64,000 nt of DNA from Gilliamella sp. Choc5-1 (GCF_001690595.1 NZ_LZHH01000091.1:1-64000); one strand, 5' to 3'. Positions 1-8,717 are shown, counted from the stretch's first letter. The notes: generated by a model from the sequence alone, not told the origin. Numbers and translations are program-made.

Positions 1-187
1 TGCGATTATCTTTTGTTTTAAATGAGCCACTTTGGCTTGATTGCGTTATCCAACGGTCCAAAGCTGATGGTGTCAAATCATATTCGGCAACGATTTCACT
101 ACGTGATTTACCATGTTGATAAAGACTGACCATTTGGTGTTTAAAATCATCTGTGAATGTTCGTCTTTTGCGTTTAATCTTATTCAT
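1..187 (-). CDS. IS3-family transposase OrfA, N-terminal part
   Basis: Sixty-two residues are visible, starting MNKIKRKRRTFTDDFKHQM. This is the helix-turn-helix domain typical of IS3-family OrfA (InsE/IS150-like): a basic N-terminus, the RTFTDDFKHQMV block, a GKSRSEIVAEYDLTPSALDRW recognition-helix region, and a following SQSGSFK stretch. The protein binds the IS ends; in this family a programmed frameshift usually joins it to the DDE-domain OrfB. The gene is cut by the window edge, so whether it is intact is unknown. The start at 187 is preceded by a weak GGAAC Shine-Dalgarno. Confidence 0.8.
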   Translation of the reverse strand, partial: MNKIKRKRRTFTDDFKHQMVSLYQHGKSRSEIVAEYDLTPSALDRWITQSSQSGSFKTKDNR

Positions 188-253
188 ATTTGTTCCTTTT
201 TTAGTTGTGATAAGTTTACCTTACCCCTTAAAAAAGTTGTATGAATTAGTGTA
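1..253 (-). mobile_element. IS3-family insertion sequence, one end only
   Basis: The window opens inside an insertion sequence whose OrfA gene runs leftward off the edge. The terminal region lies between the orfA start (187) and the point where vgrG coding sequence resumes (about 254). I place the element end at about 253 because the vgrG reading frame is clean from GCC at 254 onward. The opposite end, orfB and any target duplication lie outside the window, so completeness and exact subgroup cannot be judged. The element interrupts vgrG. Confidence 0.7.
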
Positions 254-1277
254 GCCGATCCAGGCTTTCACTTTCCCTTAATTGACGGCACCGAAGTGGC
301 CATCGCCTTTATGAACGGCAACCCCGATAGGCCCTATATTGCCCATGCCATGCACGACAGTGCCCACCCTGACCCTATCACCACCATCAACAAACACCGC
401 AATGTCATTCGCACCCCGGCCAACAATAAACTGCGCATGGATGATAAACGTGGGCAAGAGCATATCAAACTGGCCACCGAATACGGCAAAACGCAACTTA
501 ATATTGGTCACTTAGTTAACGAAAAAAAACACCCCCGCGGTGAAGGTTTTGAACTACGCACCGATGACTGGGGGGGCGATTGCCGCCAATAGAGGCTTAT
601 ACTTAACTACCCAAACCCAGCCCAAAGCGCAAGGCAAACAGCTCGATATGCAAGCGGCAATCACCCAACTTGAAAATGCCCTCTCCATTGCCAAAGCGCT
701 ACAAAATGCCGCTACCCAGTCCGAAGCGCACCGCGCCGACACCGACAGCCAAGAACAGCTCAAGGCCAACTTAACGCAGCTAACCCAAAGTGGCTTACTG
801 GCCTATGCGCAAGAAGGCATCGCCCTAACTAGCCCTGAAAATATCCAACTATCGACGGCTAACAGCCTCACCTTAACCAGTGAAAACCAAACCGACATCA
901 ACGGCTTAAAAAACGTCACGCTCTCATCGGGTGAGGCGGTGGGGTTATTCGCCCAAAAATCGGGCATGAAACTATTTGCCAACCAAGGCGATATTGACCT
1001 GCAAGCCCAAAACGCCAACCTCAATATGGCGGCCAAACAAGATATCAAAGTGGATAGCGTGGATGGTGAGGTAACTATCACAGCGAGCGATGAACTAACG
1101 TTAATCTGCGGTGGCTCTTATATCAAAATCAGCAGCGAAGGCATTGAACTGGGCACGCAGGATAATGTTTATGTTAAGTGTAATGTGATGCAAAAGATGG
1201 GACCGGCAACCCAATCTAAAACAATTAGATTAAATTCAAGTGAACTGAATGTAAAACGCTGTGCAGAAAAGGATTAA
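254..1277 (+). pseudogene. VgrG tip protein of a type VI secretion system, disrupted
   Basis: VgrG is the T6SS spike on which effectors are loaded. The frame from 254 gives the end of the gp5-like OB-fold core (HFPLIDGTEVAIAFMNGNPD, then RPYIAHAMHD) and the NNKLRMDD block with which VgrG beta-helices begin. At 570-576 a run of seven Gs shifts the frame, so this reading ends at 592. The next frame continues at once with GAIAANRGLYLTTQTQPKAQ, a typical DUF2345 start, and runs to a normal C-terminus at 1277. Removing one G restores a single frame (DDWGAIAANRG). The N-terminal gp27-like part is missing because an IS end abuts position 253. The segment is visibly richer in GC than the effector genes after it. 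The G tract could be phase-variable, a sequencing error or simple decay. Confidence 0.85.
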
Positions 1278-1279
1278 TA

Positions 1280-2209
1280 ATGATTACTGAATTAAATAAT
1301 CAAAATAACTTTAACAAATATCGCTATTTACTAGTCGATAATTTAGTGGCGCTTAATTCAATAAACCCATTATCACACGACTCATTATTGAATCTATTTG
1401 GTGAAGACAAACTATTTGGTGAACAGAAACTCACTCAGGTATTACGCACCGATTTAGATTATGATCCAAGCATATGCCCAACACTGATTAAACTGGCAGA
1501 ACCCAATGAATTTTTAGACAGTCCGCTCCTTGATGAAGTCGGTAAGCAAGCTAAAATCGAAAGTTTTTGGTCAAAGCGTTATATTTGCGCTTATATTGTT
1601 AGCCCCCTTAAACCGTCGTTATTAGCAAAACAGCTGATAACTATAGGTAATAACATCGCTAAAATATTGCAACAGCCTTATTATCCTTTTTTTGAACCGT
1701 TTCGCATGCAATTTTTGCAGGAAGTGGCTACCAACCAAGACACCGCATGGTTAAAATCGCAATTTGCCCAAATTGAAAACTATTATTATCCGTCCATTCA
1801 TGCTGGGCAGTTTATTCGTTTCACGGCCGATAGTGAACTGGAAACGCCAGACCGTTGGAGCCTCCATTATTGCCAGCGCTTAAAACATTTCAAAATGATT
1901 CGAACGCTTGTTAATGTATGGGCAAATAATCGAATGCAATTTGATGAGCAAAAAAATTTACTGCTCAATCATCAAGTTATTTTGCAATCAACGCAACTGG
2001 TTGAGCAGGCTTATCAATTAGGTTTAACTGAGGCTACCGATATCTTATTTTGGGGATTAAATGGCTTAAGATACCAAACTGCTTTTACTAAACACCCTAA
2101 AGTACTTGAGCAAATAGCCAAAGCACAAGAAGAGCCGAGTACATTATCAAAACACGTCATTGACGCCAATATTAACCTTGAAAGCCAATCACTTTCTATT
2201 AACGAATAA
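1280..2209 (+). CDS. T6SS adaptor-like protein (probable DUF4123 family)
   Basis: This 309-residue soluble protein starts two bases after the vgrG stop and ends 29 bases before the effector gene. It has no signal peptide or membrane segment. The N-terminal part (YRYLLVDNLVALNSINP) and the middle (WSLHYCQRLKHFKMIRTLVNVWANNRMQFDEQ) resemble DUF4123 (Tap/TEC) adaptors, which hold an effector N-terminus on the VgrG tip. The vgrG-adaptor-effector-immunity order is the standard arrangement for such proteins, so position supports the call as much as sequence does. The family assignment is by appearance only; the role as loader of the next gene product is inferred. Confidence 0.65.
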   Translation: MITELNNQNNFNKYRYLLVDNLVALNSINPLSHDSLLNLFGEDKLFGEQKLTQVLRTDLDYDPSICPTLIKLAEPNEFLDSPLLDEVGKQAKIESFWSKRYICAYIVSPLKPSLLAKQLITIGNNIAKILQQPYYPFFEPFRMQFLQEVATNQDTAWLKSQFAQIENYYYPSIHAGQFIRFTADSELETPDRWSLHYCQRLKHFKMIRTLVNVWANNRMQFDEQKNLLLNHQVILQSTQLVEQAYQLGLTEATDILFWGLNGLRYQTAFTKHPKVLEQIAKAQEEPSTLSKHVIDANINLESQSLSINE

Positions 2210-2238
2210 CAAATAAGACAAGTATTAAAGAGCGCAAC

Positions 2239-5200
2239 ATGAAAAAAACAGCAAATATTGCAATAGAAAATAAAGATGAAGCAGCAGGTTTTTGCCTTGC
2301 CTGTGAACGATCAGGATTACCGGTCTTTTTACTGCGTCAAGCCGTGATAAAAACAAAATTCAATAAAATTAAACAGGTTAACCAGACTTATCAAGAACTG
2401 GCGAATTATACTAAAACATTAGATTTTAAACAACGCATGCCAGATGAAGCATTAAAATATTATGACTATGTACTTCGCACTTTGCGTAACGGTTATGTCT
2501 ATGTGATGCAACAACAAGGTGATGATATTGAGAGCCGAATATTCCATTCGTATGAATGCATTGATGGCGCGCTACGTTTAAAAAACTTCCATGAACTGAC
2601 CAATACCCAACCAAGACCAATATCAAAAGCATGTACAGGTGCTTGTCATACCATCCCTGCATCGTTTATTCATCTTCGATTAGATTATACTCAAGCCTGG
2701 GTGGCTTATGCTTCACAACCTTGGCCCAAAAAAACCATTGACGATTACCTAAAAGAAAAGAACAGCAATGTGTTATCGCGTTTTACCAAAATTGATATAC
2801 AAAAACTCAAAGACTCACCGTCTGAAGCAACGGGCAAACGAGCGGTTCCGTTTACGGATATTTTTGGTTATAGTCATAAACGTGATAATAATGATAAAAG
2901 TAAAGTGCTCGAGTTTCGTTTTGGTGAGCAAGGTCTGGAAAATTTTAAATCGGCACATCACTTTACCAGCTTAAAAAGCCAAAGGCAAAAATTTGCAAAT
3001 TACGCTAGTTCTATATTTCGGGGGAATAGACCAATATCCTGTGGTGTTGTGCTAGAAGACACCTTAGGTATTGCCGAAGAGCTCAACACCCAACGGATAT
3101 CGCACCTGCATATGTTTAACGAAATACCGTTAAATGCAAAAAAAGTGAAGTTAGCAGAAGAATTAATCGATAGTTTTGACAATTTAGATAAAGCAACGAA
3201 AGTCTATGAACAACGAGCAGAAAATATGTTACACACTATTAATCCTGCATTGAAAAAACAATTTGATTATTATCAACCAGTTATGTTTAAAAAGCGGATA
3301 ATTTTACAGCTAATGGAACAGTACCGAACTTCGATTGTAACTTCGTTTGATCGTGAAATCGCTCGCGTAAAAGAAGAAATAAAAAAAGTAAAAAATTCGG
3401 GCAATGACACCATCGGCTATAATGGTATTCCAACATCTGCGAGAATGCACCAAAAAATCGGCAAATTGAGCGAAGATAAAACCAAAGTACTGAATGATTT
3501 TGATAGCTGTGTAGATCAAGGTAAAGTTGATACCTTTAAAGGAAAATTAGAAACAGCCTATAAAGAAGTAGTTGATTATCATAAAGAGTGGTCGCAGGAC
3601 TACTTTACCTATTTGCGTTGGTTATTTGGTAAACAAGGCATGGTCTCGCAATTTAGCAAAACCAAACCCAAAAGCGTTAACACCAATCATTTTTGGCAAC
3701 GTGAATTTGATTTTAGCACCGAAACGACGCGATTGGCGCACGCATCAGAAATTGGATCTATTTTAGTCGATACCACTCATTCCGAAATCAAACTCGATCA
3801 AGACAGTGCCCTATGGGATGAGCTGCTCAGTAATCCTGAAAGTATCTATTACATCACCGAATATAACAACTCTAAAGGAATAGATCGTGACGAAAAGGTC
3901 TATGTAGACTTAAAAACTAACGAATTGATAACAGCAAACGATTGGTTATCAAAAGCAACGGAGTTTATTGGTACAGTATCTACAGCAATTGCAGAAAAAA
4001 AGGGTGATAAAGATCTAAAAGATAAAAAAAATGCGTTAGAAAAAAACAAAGCCGAACTAGAAGCTAAAATTGAACAAAATAAACAAAAAATTGATGAGCT
4101 TGAACAACAAAAAAAACAAATTCCAGTGAGTGATCCGGTAGCACAAGAAAAACTCAGACGAGAAAAAAAGGCTTATGAAACGAAGCATAAAGAATTAAAT
4201 AAAAACCTTGAAGCAGTCAATAAAGAATTATCAAACCTTGCTAATTCAACACAACAAACTCACGCATCAACCAAATATAGTGAAAGTTTACTTAACCGCA
4301 CGGCACTAAAAAAACAGGCAATACTGGCTAAAGACACCCTACTTAAACCGATAAAATCGCACTGGATGCGGCTTAATGCATTTGATGAACTTGCCAAACT
4401 AGGGGCACTACCCGTTGAAATAAACGTGCAAATTAGACCAGAAAATATCGTAAAAATTCAAAATTTATTAACCCAAATGCATCGCGGTTTTTACAATCGT
4501 GGCATTTATCACCCGCACGAGCTTGCCTTTTTAGAAAGTTTTGATATTGATGAAAAGCCCATTAAAACAGGCTCGGGAAAAATGCAAAAAGCGAAATTTA
4601 CCCTGTGCTTTCCTGATAAAGCCAGTAAAGCCTTGTTTGTTGACTTTATCAATGGCACTAATGGCACATTAAGCCCATACAGCTTAAAACAGTTTATGGA
4701 GCAAAAATATAAAGACTATTTTAAATTAATTCATAAACAAAAATCACTACTTGAAAATATAGAAAAGGTGAATCAAGGCAAAGCATCAATCACTGATAAA
4801 TTAAGCAAAACCAGTAAAAAAGCCCTAGAGCGAGCTAAAGCTAAAATAAACGAAAAAATATCAAAAGCAGGAGGCATAATAGACATAGCGCAACATGAAT
4901 TAGAACGTATCTATAATGAGATAGACTTACAAACCGCTAATCAAAACGTCAAAACGGGGAAAATAACTTTTGGTATCAATCTTGCGGTGAGCGGTATATT
5001 AGGCACCCTTACCCTAATAAACATTAGCGATATGCTTAAAGAATGGGATGAAGTGAAAGAAGGTAACGGTGAAACCGAACTAAAAGGGCAAATGCTTAAA
5101 GATCTGGTGTCACTGGTACTAACCGGTATCGATCTAAGTAGCCAATATAAAAATATCAAACTCAATATGCAAATGGCTGAAGCGATTAAAGCAGGTAAAG

Positions 5201-6252
5201 ATGTAACAAAAATAGAAGCTAAGCTTAGGTTCAATTCCATAATTTCTAAAACCGTTGCCGGAGCAACAGCGGCAATCACGGTATTAGAAGCGATTGGCGA
5301 GTTAAAAAGCTCGTTTGATATGATGAATATGGAGAATAAAAGTTATCTCATAATGAGGGTCGGTGGTTCTATTGCATTAGGTTTTGGTGCAATTATAGCA
5401 TTAGTTGGTTCATGGATAACTGTGATTGTAGGGGCTATTTTAATGATTGGTGGTTCAATTGCGATTATGTTTAGTAAAAAGTACGATAAATATACTGCTA
5501 TTCAACACTGGTTAAACCGTTGCTGCTTTGGTAAGCAACAAGAATTGGCCTATTTAGGCTATCAAGCCTATCACGAAGATGAATACAGCACTCACGCAGG
5601 TTTTGGCTTAGCGCTTAATGACTATGCAATTATGGTCTATAATATTCAAACCTTTATTCGTTTAAAACCACTATATCATGCACCACCAACAACAGGAGTA
5701 CCTGATCCCGATGCCCCAAATCCATTTCAACGGCATATCTATTTTTATTTGGATATTCCCGATTTTGCCAAATACAATCAAAATGAAACTGCAATCGCCA
5801 TGATTCGCTTATTTATTAATGATTACCCAAATCTAAAAAGCGAGCCAGACCCACTGCCCGAAAAATATATCGATCTAAAATACCGTATCACCTCGCAACA
5901 AATAGCGTTATTAGCCATCAGCAAAAACTATGGCGACCTAAATCTTATTTGGACGGATAAAAAAGCCTATTTTGATAAGTATGATCGTAATATTGGCATA
6001 CTGACTAGGCTCCCAATACCCGATTATAGTAAAATTGACGAGCCAGACGAATTTACTTTAACCACATCGGCTAATCATCTTACTGATAAAATAACAACCA
6101 ACAGCGACCAGCCTGTTCAAAATGGGCTTATTATCAATAAATGGATCGCTGGCACGATAGGTGTGTTTAATATTGTAAAATATCAAATTATTATTCAATA
6201 CAATAACCGTGAAGACGTGCCATTAATCGTGACTCAAAACAATAAAATTTAA
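2239..6252 (+). CDS. T6SS effector, VasX / BTH_I2691 type, probable membrane-acting toxin
   Basis: The 1337-residue protein starts with a block resembling T6SS effectors of the BTH_I2691/VasX group: a FCLACERSGLPVFLLRQAV element near residues 14-35, then YYDYVLRTLRNGYVYV near residues 74-90. A Lys/Glu-rich coiled coil lies at about residues 590-680. Hydrophobic stretches occur at about 908-930 and 1005-1020, and a Gly/Ile-rich double hairpin at about 1035-1077, followed by a basic helix and a C-terminal soluble region. VasX itself is a pore-forming, colicin-like effector, so membrane permeabilisation is the likely activity, by family analogy. No enzymatic motif was seen. The last 100 codons are duplicated downstream. 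The immunity-like gene follows after 16 bases, with an AAGGAG ribosome site in between. Confidence 0.8.
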   Translation: MKKTANIAIENKDEAAGFCLACERSGLPVFLLRQAVIKTKFNKIKQVNQTYQELANYTKTLDFKQRMPDEALKYYDYVLRTLRNGYVYVMQQQGDDIESRIFHSYECIDGALRLKNFHELTNTQPRPISKACTGACHTIPASFIHLRLDYTQAWVAYASQPWPKKTIDDYLKEKNSNVLSRFTKIDIQKLKDSPSEATGKRAVPFTDIFGYSHKRDNNDKSKVLEFRFGEQGLENFKSAHHFTSLKSQRQKFANYASSIFRGNRPISCGVVLEDTLGIAEELNTQRISHLHMFNEIPLNAKKVKLAEELIDSFDNLDKATKVYEQRAENMLHTINPALKKQFDYYQPVMFKKRIILQLMEQYRTSIVTSFDREIARVKEEIKKVKNSGNDTIGYNGIPTSARMHQKIGKLSEDKTKVLNDFDSCVDQGKVDTFKGKLETAYKEVVDYHKEWSQDYFTYLRWLFGKQGMVSQFSKTKPKSVNTNHFWQREFDFSTETTRLAHASEIGSILVDTTHSEIKLDQDSALWDELLSNPESIYYITEYNNSKGIDRDEKVYVDLKTNELITANDWLSKATEFIGTVSTAIAEKKGDKDLKDKKNALEKNKAELEAKIEQNKQKIDELEQQKKQIPVSDPVAQEKLRREKKAYETKHKELNKNLEAVNKELSNLANSTQQTHASTKYSESLLNRTALKKQAILAKDTLLKPIKSHWMRLNAFDELAKLGALPVEINVQIRPENIVKIQNLLTQMHRGFYNRGIYHPHELAFLESFDIDEKPIKTGSGKMQKAKFTLCFPDKASKALFVDFINGTNGTLSPYSLKQFMEQKYKDYFKLIHKQKSLLENIEKVNQGKASITDKLSKTSKKALERAKAKINEKISKAGGIIDIAQHELERIYNEIDLQTANQNVKTGKITFGINLAVSGILGTLTLINISDMLKEWDEVKEGNGETELKGQMLKDLVSLVLTGIDLSSQYKNIKLNMQMAEAIKAGKDVTKIEAKLRFNSIISKTVAGATAAITVLEAIGELKSSFDMMNMENKSYLIMRVGGSIALGFGAIIALVGSWITVIVGAILMIGGSIAIMFSKKYDKYTAIQHWLNRCCFGKQQELAYLGYQAYHEDEYSTHAGFGLALNDYAIMVYNIQTFIRLKPLYHAPPTTGVPDPDAPNPFQRHIYFYLDIPDFAKYNQNETAIAMIRLFINDYPNLKSEPDPLPEKYIDLKYRITSQQIALLAISKNYGDLNLIWTDKKAYFDKYDRNIGILTRLPIPDYSKIDEPDEFTLTTSANHLTDKITTNSDQPVQNGLIINKWIAGTIGVFNIVKYQIIIQYNNREDVPLIVTQNNKI

Positions 6253-7114
6253 AATAAGGAGCAGAACAATGCCATCACAATATCAACCCCAAATTTTTGG
6301 TTGGATAAGCGATTTAGAAAAAGGCGGTAACTATTTAACGGGGGCGGATCAGCGTCTTCTCTATGCTAATGATAACTACTGTGCTTTTATTCGTAAAACA
6401 AAATCTGATCAGATTTTTTATTTATTTATGTATTTAATTGTGTTAATTTTTTTAATTCCAGCAATCATTTTATGGATACTATTAATTTTTGTATTTAATA
6501 TTGAAAATGAATCAAAAATAACCATATTAGGTATATCAGCATTTACTATTTGCTGTGTTGCTATTTATCTTGTTATTCCCGAAATCTATCATAATTTGTT
6601 CACTCGCAGAGGAAGCCCCATTATTTTTAACCGTAAAACGGGTAAAGTGTATATCAATGAAAGCTATTTTTTTAATTTTAAAGTGTTACGTAATCCGCTA
6701 ACCTTTTTGCATCCTAATAAAAAACGCATAAAAGAATATGACTGGGCACATTTACAAGGGGTAGTGGTACATAACTTTTCACGCTCTTCACTCAATACCA
6801 CCATATTAATGGTGTGCAAACCTCATACCCATAAAACAATCGACCATATATTATTAGACCCATTACGTGGCGGCATAGGTAGTTATTTGGTTTGGGGATG
6901 GGTCAATAACTTTATGTGTGCTAACAAATTAGCGGGTCTAAACGACGGCAAATACAAATGGGAACAAGAAACCCAATTTAAAGAAAAAATTATTAAAGGT
7001 CAAGGCTGGCCCGAATGGATGGTTGAAGCGTTTAATGCCACATCGCAACAAGAGTTAGCTGAAATTAAACAACGGCATCATGTAAAACAATAAGGTTCAA
7101 TGGCTCAGGGCGGA
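5952..7114 (+). repeat. Tandem unit 1: effector 3' end plus immunity gene
   Basis: This stretch covers the last 100 codons of the effector and the whole first immunity gene. It recurs almost base for base at 7115-8274, and its centre recurs again at 8302-8520. Both complete units finish with a shared GCTCAGGGCGG-type tail just after the immunity stop codon, which marks the unit boundary. The only strongly diverged part between units 1 and 2 is the membrane-segment portion of the immunity gene. Confidence 0.9.
6269..7093 (+). CDS. Putative membrane immunity protein, copy 1
   Basis: A 274-residue protein with a cytoplasmic-looking N-terminus (MPSQYQPQIFGWISDLEKGG), two hydrophobic helices at about residues 48-75 and 88-110, then a soluble domain with FTRRGSPIIFNRKTGKVYIN and a WxGxVVH-like block (WAHLQGVVVHNFSR). 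The layout resembles DUF6708-type proteins found beside T6SS effectors. A membrane protein directly downstream of a pore-forming type effector is the expected place for its immunity factor, as TsiV2 is for VasX. The immunity role is inferred from position and topology. A near-identical paralogue lies at 7432-8259. Confidence 0.65.
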   Translation: MPSQYQPQIFGWISDLEKGGNYLTGADQRLLYANDNYCAFIRKTKSDQIFYLFMYLIVLIFLIPAIILWILLIFVFNIENESKITILGISAFTICCVAIYLVIPEIYHNLFTRRGSPIIFNRKTGKVYINESYFFNFKVLRNPLTFLHPNKKRIKEYDWAHLQGVVVHNFSRSSLNTTILMVCKPHTHKTIDHILLDPLRGGIGSYLVWGWVNNFMCANKLAGLNDGKYKWEQETQFKEKIIKGQGWPEWMVEAFNATSQQELAEIKQRHHVKQ

Positions 7115-7115
7115 G

Positions 7116-7415
7116 ACGGATAAAAAAGCCTATTTTGATAAATATGATTGCAACCGTAATGTCATGACAGGGTTGCCTGAGCCTGATTATAACAAAACTG
7201 ACGAGCCAGACGAATTTATTTTAACCACATCGGCTAATCATATTACTGATAAAACAATAACCAACAGCGACCAGCCTGTTCAAAATGGGCTCATTATCAA
7301 TAAATGGATCGCTGGCACGATAGGTGTGTTTAATATTGTAAAATATCAAATTATTATTCAATACAATAACCGTGAAGACGTGCCATTAATCGTGACTAAA
7401 AACAATAAAATTTAA
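7116..7415 (+). pseudogene. Orphan effector C-terminal tip (fragment)
   Basis: The open frame from 7116 reproduces the last 100 residues of the effector, including DEPDEFILTTSANHITDK and the terminal PLIVTKNNKI. The effector N-terminus, coiled coil and membrane segments are absent. An ATG at 7164 would give an 83-residue product, but no ribosome site precedes it, so expression is doubtful. It keeps the frame and few changes, which suggests recent duplication. Orphan toxin tips next to immunity genes are well known from Rhs and CdiA loci, where they act as donors for recombination into the full-length toxin; that role here is an inference. Confidence 0.75.
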
Positions 7416-7431
7416 AATAAGGAACAGAACA

Positions 7432-8259
7432 ATGCCATCACAATATCAACCCCAAATTTTTGGTTGGATAAGCGATTTAGAAAAAGGCGGTAACTATTTA
7501 ACGGGGGCGGATCAGCGTCTTCTCTATGCTAATGATAACTACTGTGCTTTTATTCGTAAAACAAACTCTGATCAGATTTTTTATTTATGTATAAGTTTAT
7601 TTCTGTCAATTTCAATGTTTTTTGTGATACCTGGTTTATCATATGGACTTATGATATTTAAAATAACATCTGAAACTGAATTTGTTTTTTATGTTTTGGT
7701 TGTTATTTTAATCTGTTTTATTCTCGTTTTATATTTAATGATTCCAGAATGTTATCAAAACCTTTTTACACGCCGAGGTAGCCCCATTATTTTTAACCGC
7801 AAAACGGGTAAAGTGTATATCAATGAAAGCTATTTTTTTAATTTTAAAGTGTTACGTAATCCGCTAACCTTTTTGCACCCTAATAAAAAACGCATAAAAG
7901 AATATGACTGGGCACATTTACAAGGGGTGGTGGTGCATAATTTTTCACGATATTCACTCAACACCACCATATTAATGGTGTGCAAACCTCATACCCATAA
8001 AACAATCGACCATATATTATTAGACCCATTACGTGGCGGCATAGGTAGTTATTTGGTTTGGGGATGGGTCAATAACTTTATGTGTGCTAACAAATTAGCG
8101 GGTCTAAACGACGGCAAATACAAATGGGAACAAGAAACCCAATTTAAAGAAAAAATTATTAAAGGTCAAGGCTGGCCCGAATGGATGGTTGAAGCGTTTA
8201 ATGCCACATCGCAACAAGAGTTAGCTGAAATTAAACAACGGCATCATGTAAAACAATAA
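7432..8259 (+). CDS. Putative membrane immunity protein, copy 2
   Basis: This 275-residue paralogue is identical or nearly so to copy 1 over residues 1-52 and from FTRRGSPIIFNRK to the end. The two membrane helices and the loop between them (about residues 53-115) are almost unrelated in sequence to copy 1, while remaining hydrophobic. The ribosome site (AAGGAACAG) and the flanks match copy 1. The pattern points to a specificity-determining membrane region exchanged between conserved flanks. It would be expected to protect against a variant effector whose full-length gene is not in this window. Confidence 0.65.
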   Translation: MPSQYQPQIFGWISDLEKGGNYLTGADQRLLYANDNYCAFIRKTNSDQIFYLCISLFLSISMFFVIPGLSYGLMIFKITSETEFVFYVLVVILICFILVLYLMIPECYQNLFTRRGSPIIFNRKTGKVYINESYFFNFKVLRNPLTFLHPNKKRIKEYDWAHLQGVVVHNFSRYSLNTTILMVCKPHTHKTIDHILLDPLRGGIGSYLVWGWVNNFMCANKLAGLNDGKYKWEQETQFKEKIIKGQGWPEWMVEAFNATSQQELAEIKQRHHVKQ

Positions 8260-8301
8260 GTTTTAATAGCTCAGGGCGGGAAAGGATAACGCCGCCTACT
8301 T

Positions 8302-8520
8302 TACAATAACCGTGAAGATGTGCCATTAATTGTGACTAAAAACAATAAAATTTAAATTAAGGAGCAGAACAATGCCATCACAATATCAACCCCAAATTTT
8401 TGGTTGGATAAGCGATTTAGAAAAAGGCGGTAACTATTTAACGGGGGCAGATCAGCGTCTTCTCTATGCCAATGATAACTACTGTGCTTTTATTCGTAAA
8501 ACAAAATCTGATCAGATTTC
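8302..8520 (+). repeat. Tandem unit 3, truncated on both sides
   Basis: The third copy keeps only the last 17 codons and stop of the effector (8302-8355), the ribosome site, and the first 50 codons of an immunity gene. Identity with units 1 and 2 stops at about 8520. Its left boundary falls inside the effector tip, unlike that of unit 2. Confidence 0.85.
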
Positions 8521-8533
8521 CTATTTTGTATAG
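8372..8533 (+). pseudogene. Truncated third immunity gene
   Basis: The frame starts MPSQYQPQIFGWISDLEKGG like the two intact copies and follows copy 1 to TKSDQI, then reads SYFV and stops at 8531-8533. Both membrane helices and the C-terminal domain are missing. The AAGGAGCAG ribosome site is intact, so a 53-residue product could be made, but it lacks everything expected to matter. It marks the right border of the T6SS island. Confidence 0.85.
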
Positions 8534-8681
8534 TCCTAATTTTTAGAAATTCCTCGCGTTGTTTACAGTAATTTGAGAAAATGCTGTAATTTCTATAGCG
8601 CGCTCATTGCCAATTGTAACCTAAGCACGAACTGATAAAAAAACAAACTGCACAAAACCACCAACAGCAAAGATAAAAAAC

Positions 8682-8710
8682 TAGCAATCTTATACAATTT
8701 ATGGTATAAA
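8682..8710 (+). promoter_or_regulatory. Promoter of the rpsB operon
   Basis: A TATAAA -10 box at 8705-8710 is preceded by TG plus one base (extended -10). A weak -35, TAGCAA, sits at 8682-8687 with a 17-base spacer. Transcription would start near 8717, leaving a leader of about 180 bases before rpsB, close to the length known in E. coli. The 8534-8681 stretch before it holds nothing I recognise. Confidence 0.6.
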
Positions 8711-8717
8711 ATGCACG

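Larger units (their letters stand above)
7115..8274 (+). repeat. Tandem unit 2: orphan effector tip plus immunity gene
   Basis: This is the second copy of the effector-tip/immunity unit. The left junction is abrupt: effector codons begin at 7116 (TDKKAYFDKYD) straight after the tail of unit 1. The right end carries the same GCTCAGGGCGG-type tail as unit 1. Apart from the central part of the immunity gene, the copies differ by only scattered substitutions. Confidence 0.9.

Noticed and set aside
296..592. Independent 98-residue gene
   Set aside because: It is the OB-fold part of the vgrG remnant, ended by the frameshift at 570-576.
8560..8600. Inverted repeat TTACAG...CTGTAA as an operator
   Set aside because: Arms of six bases with a long spacer are expected by chance in this composition.
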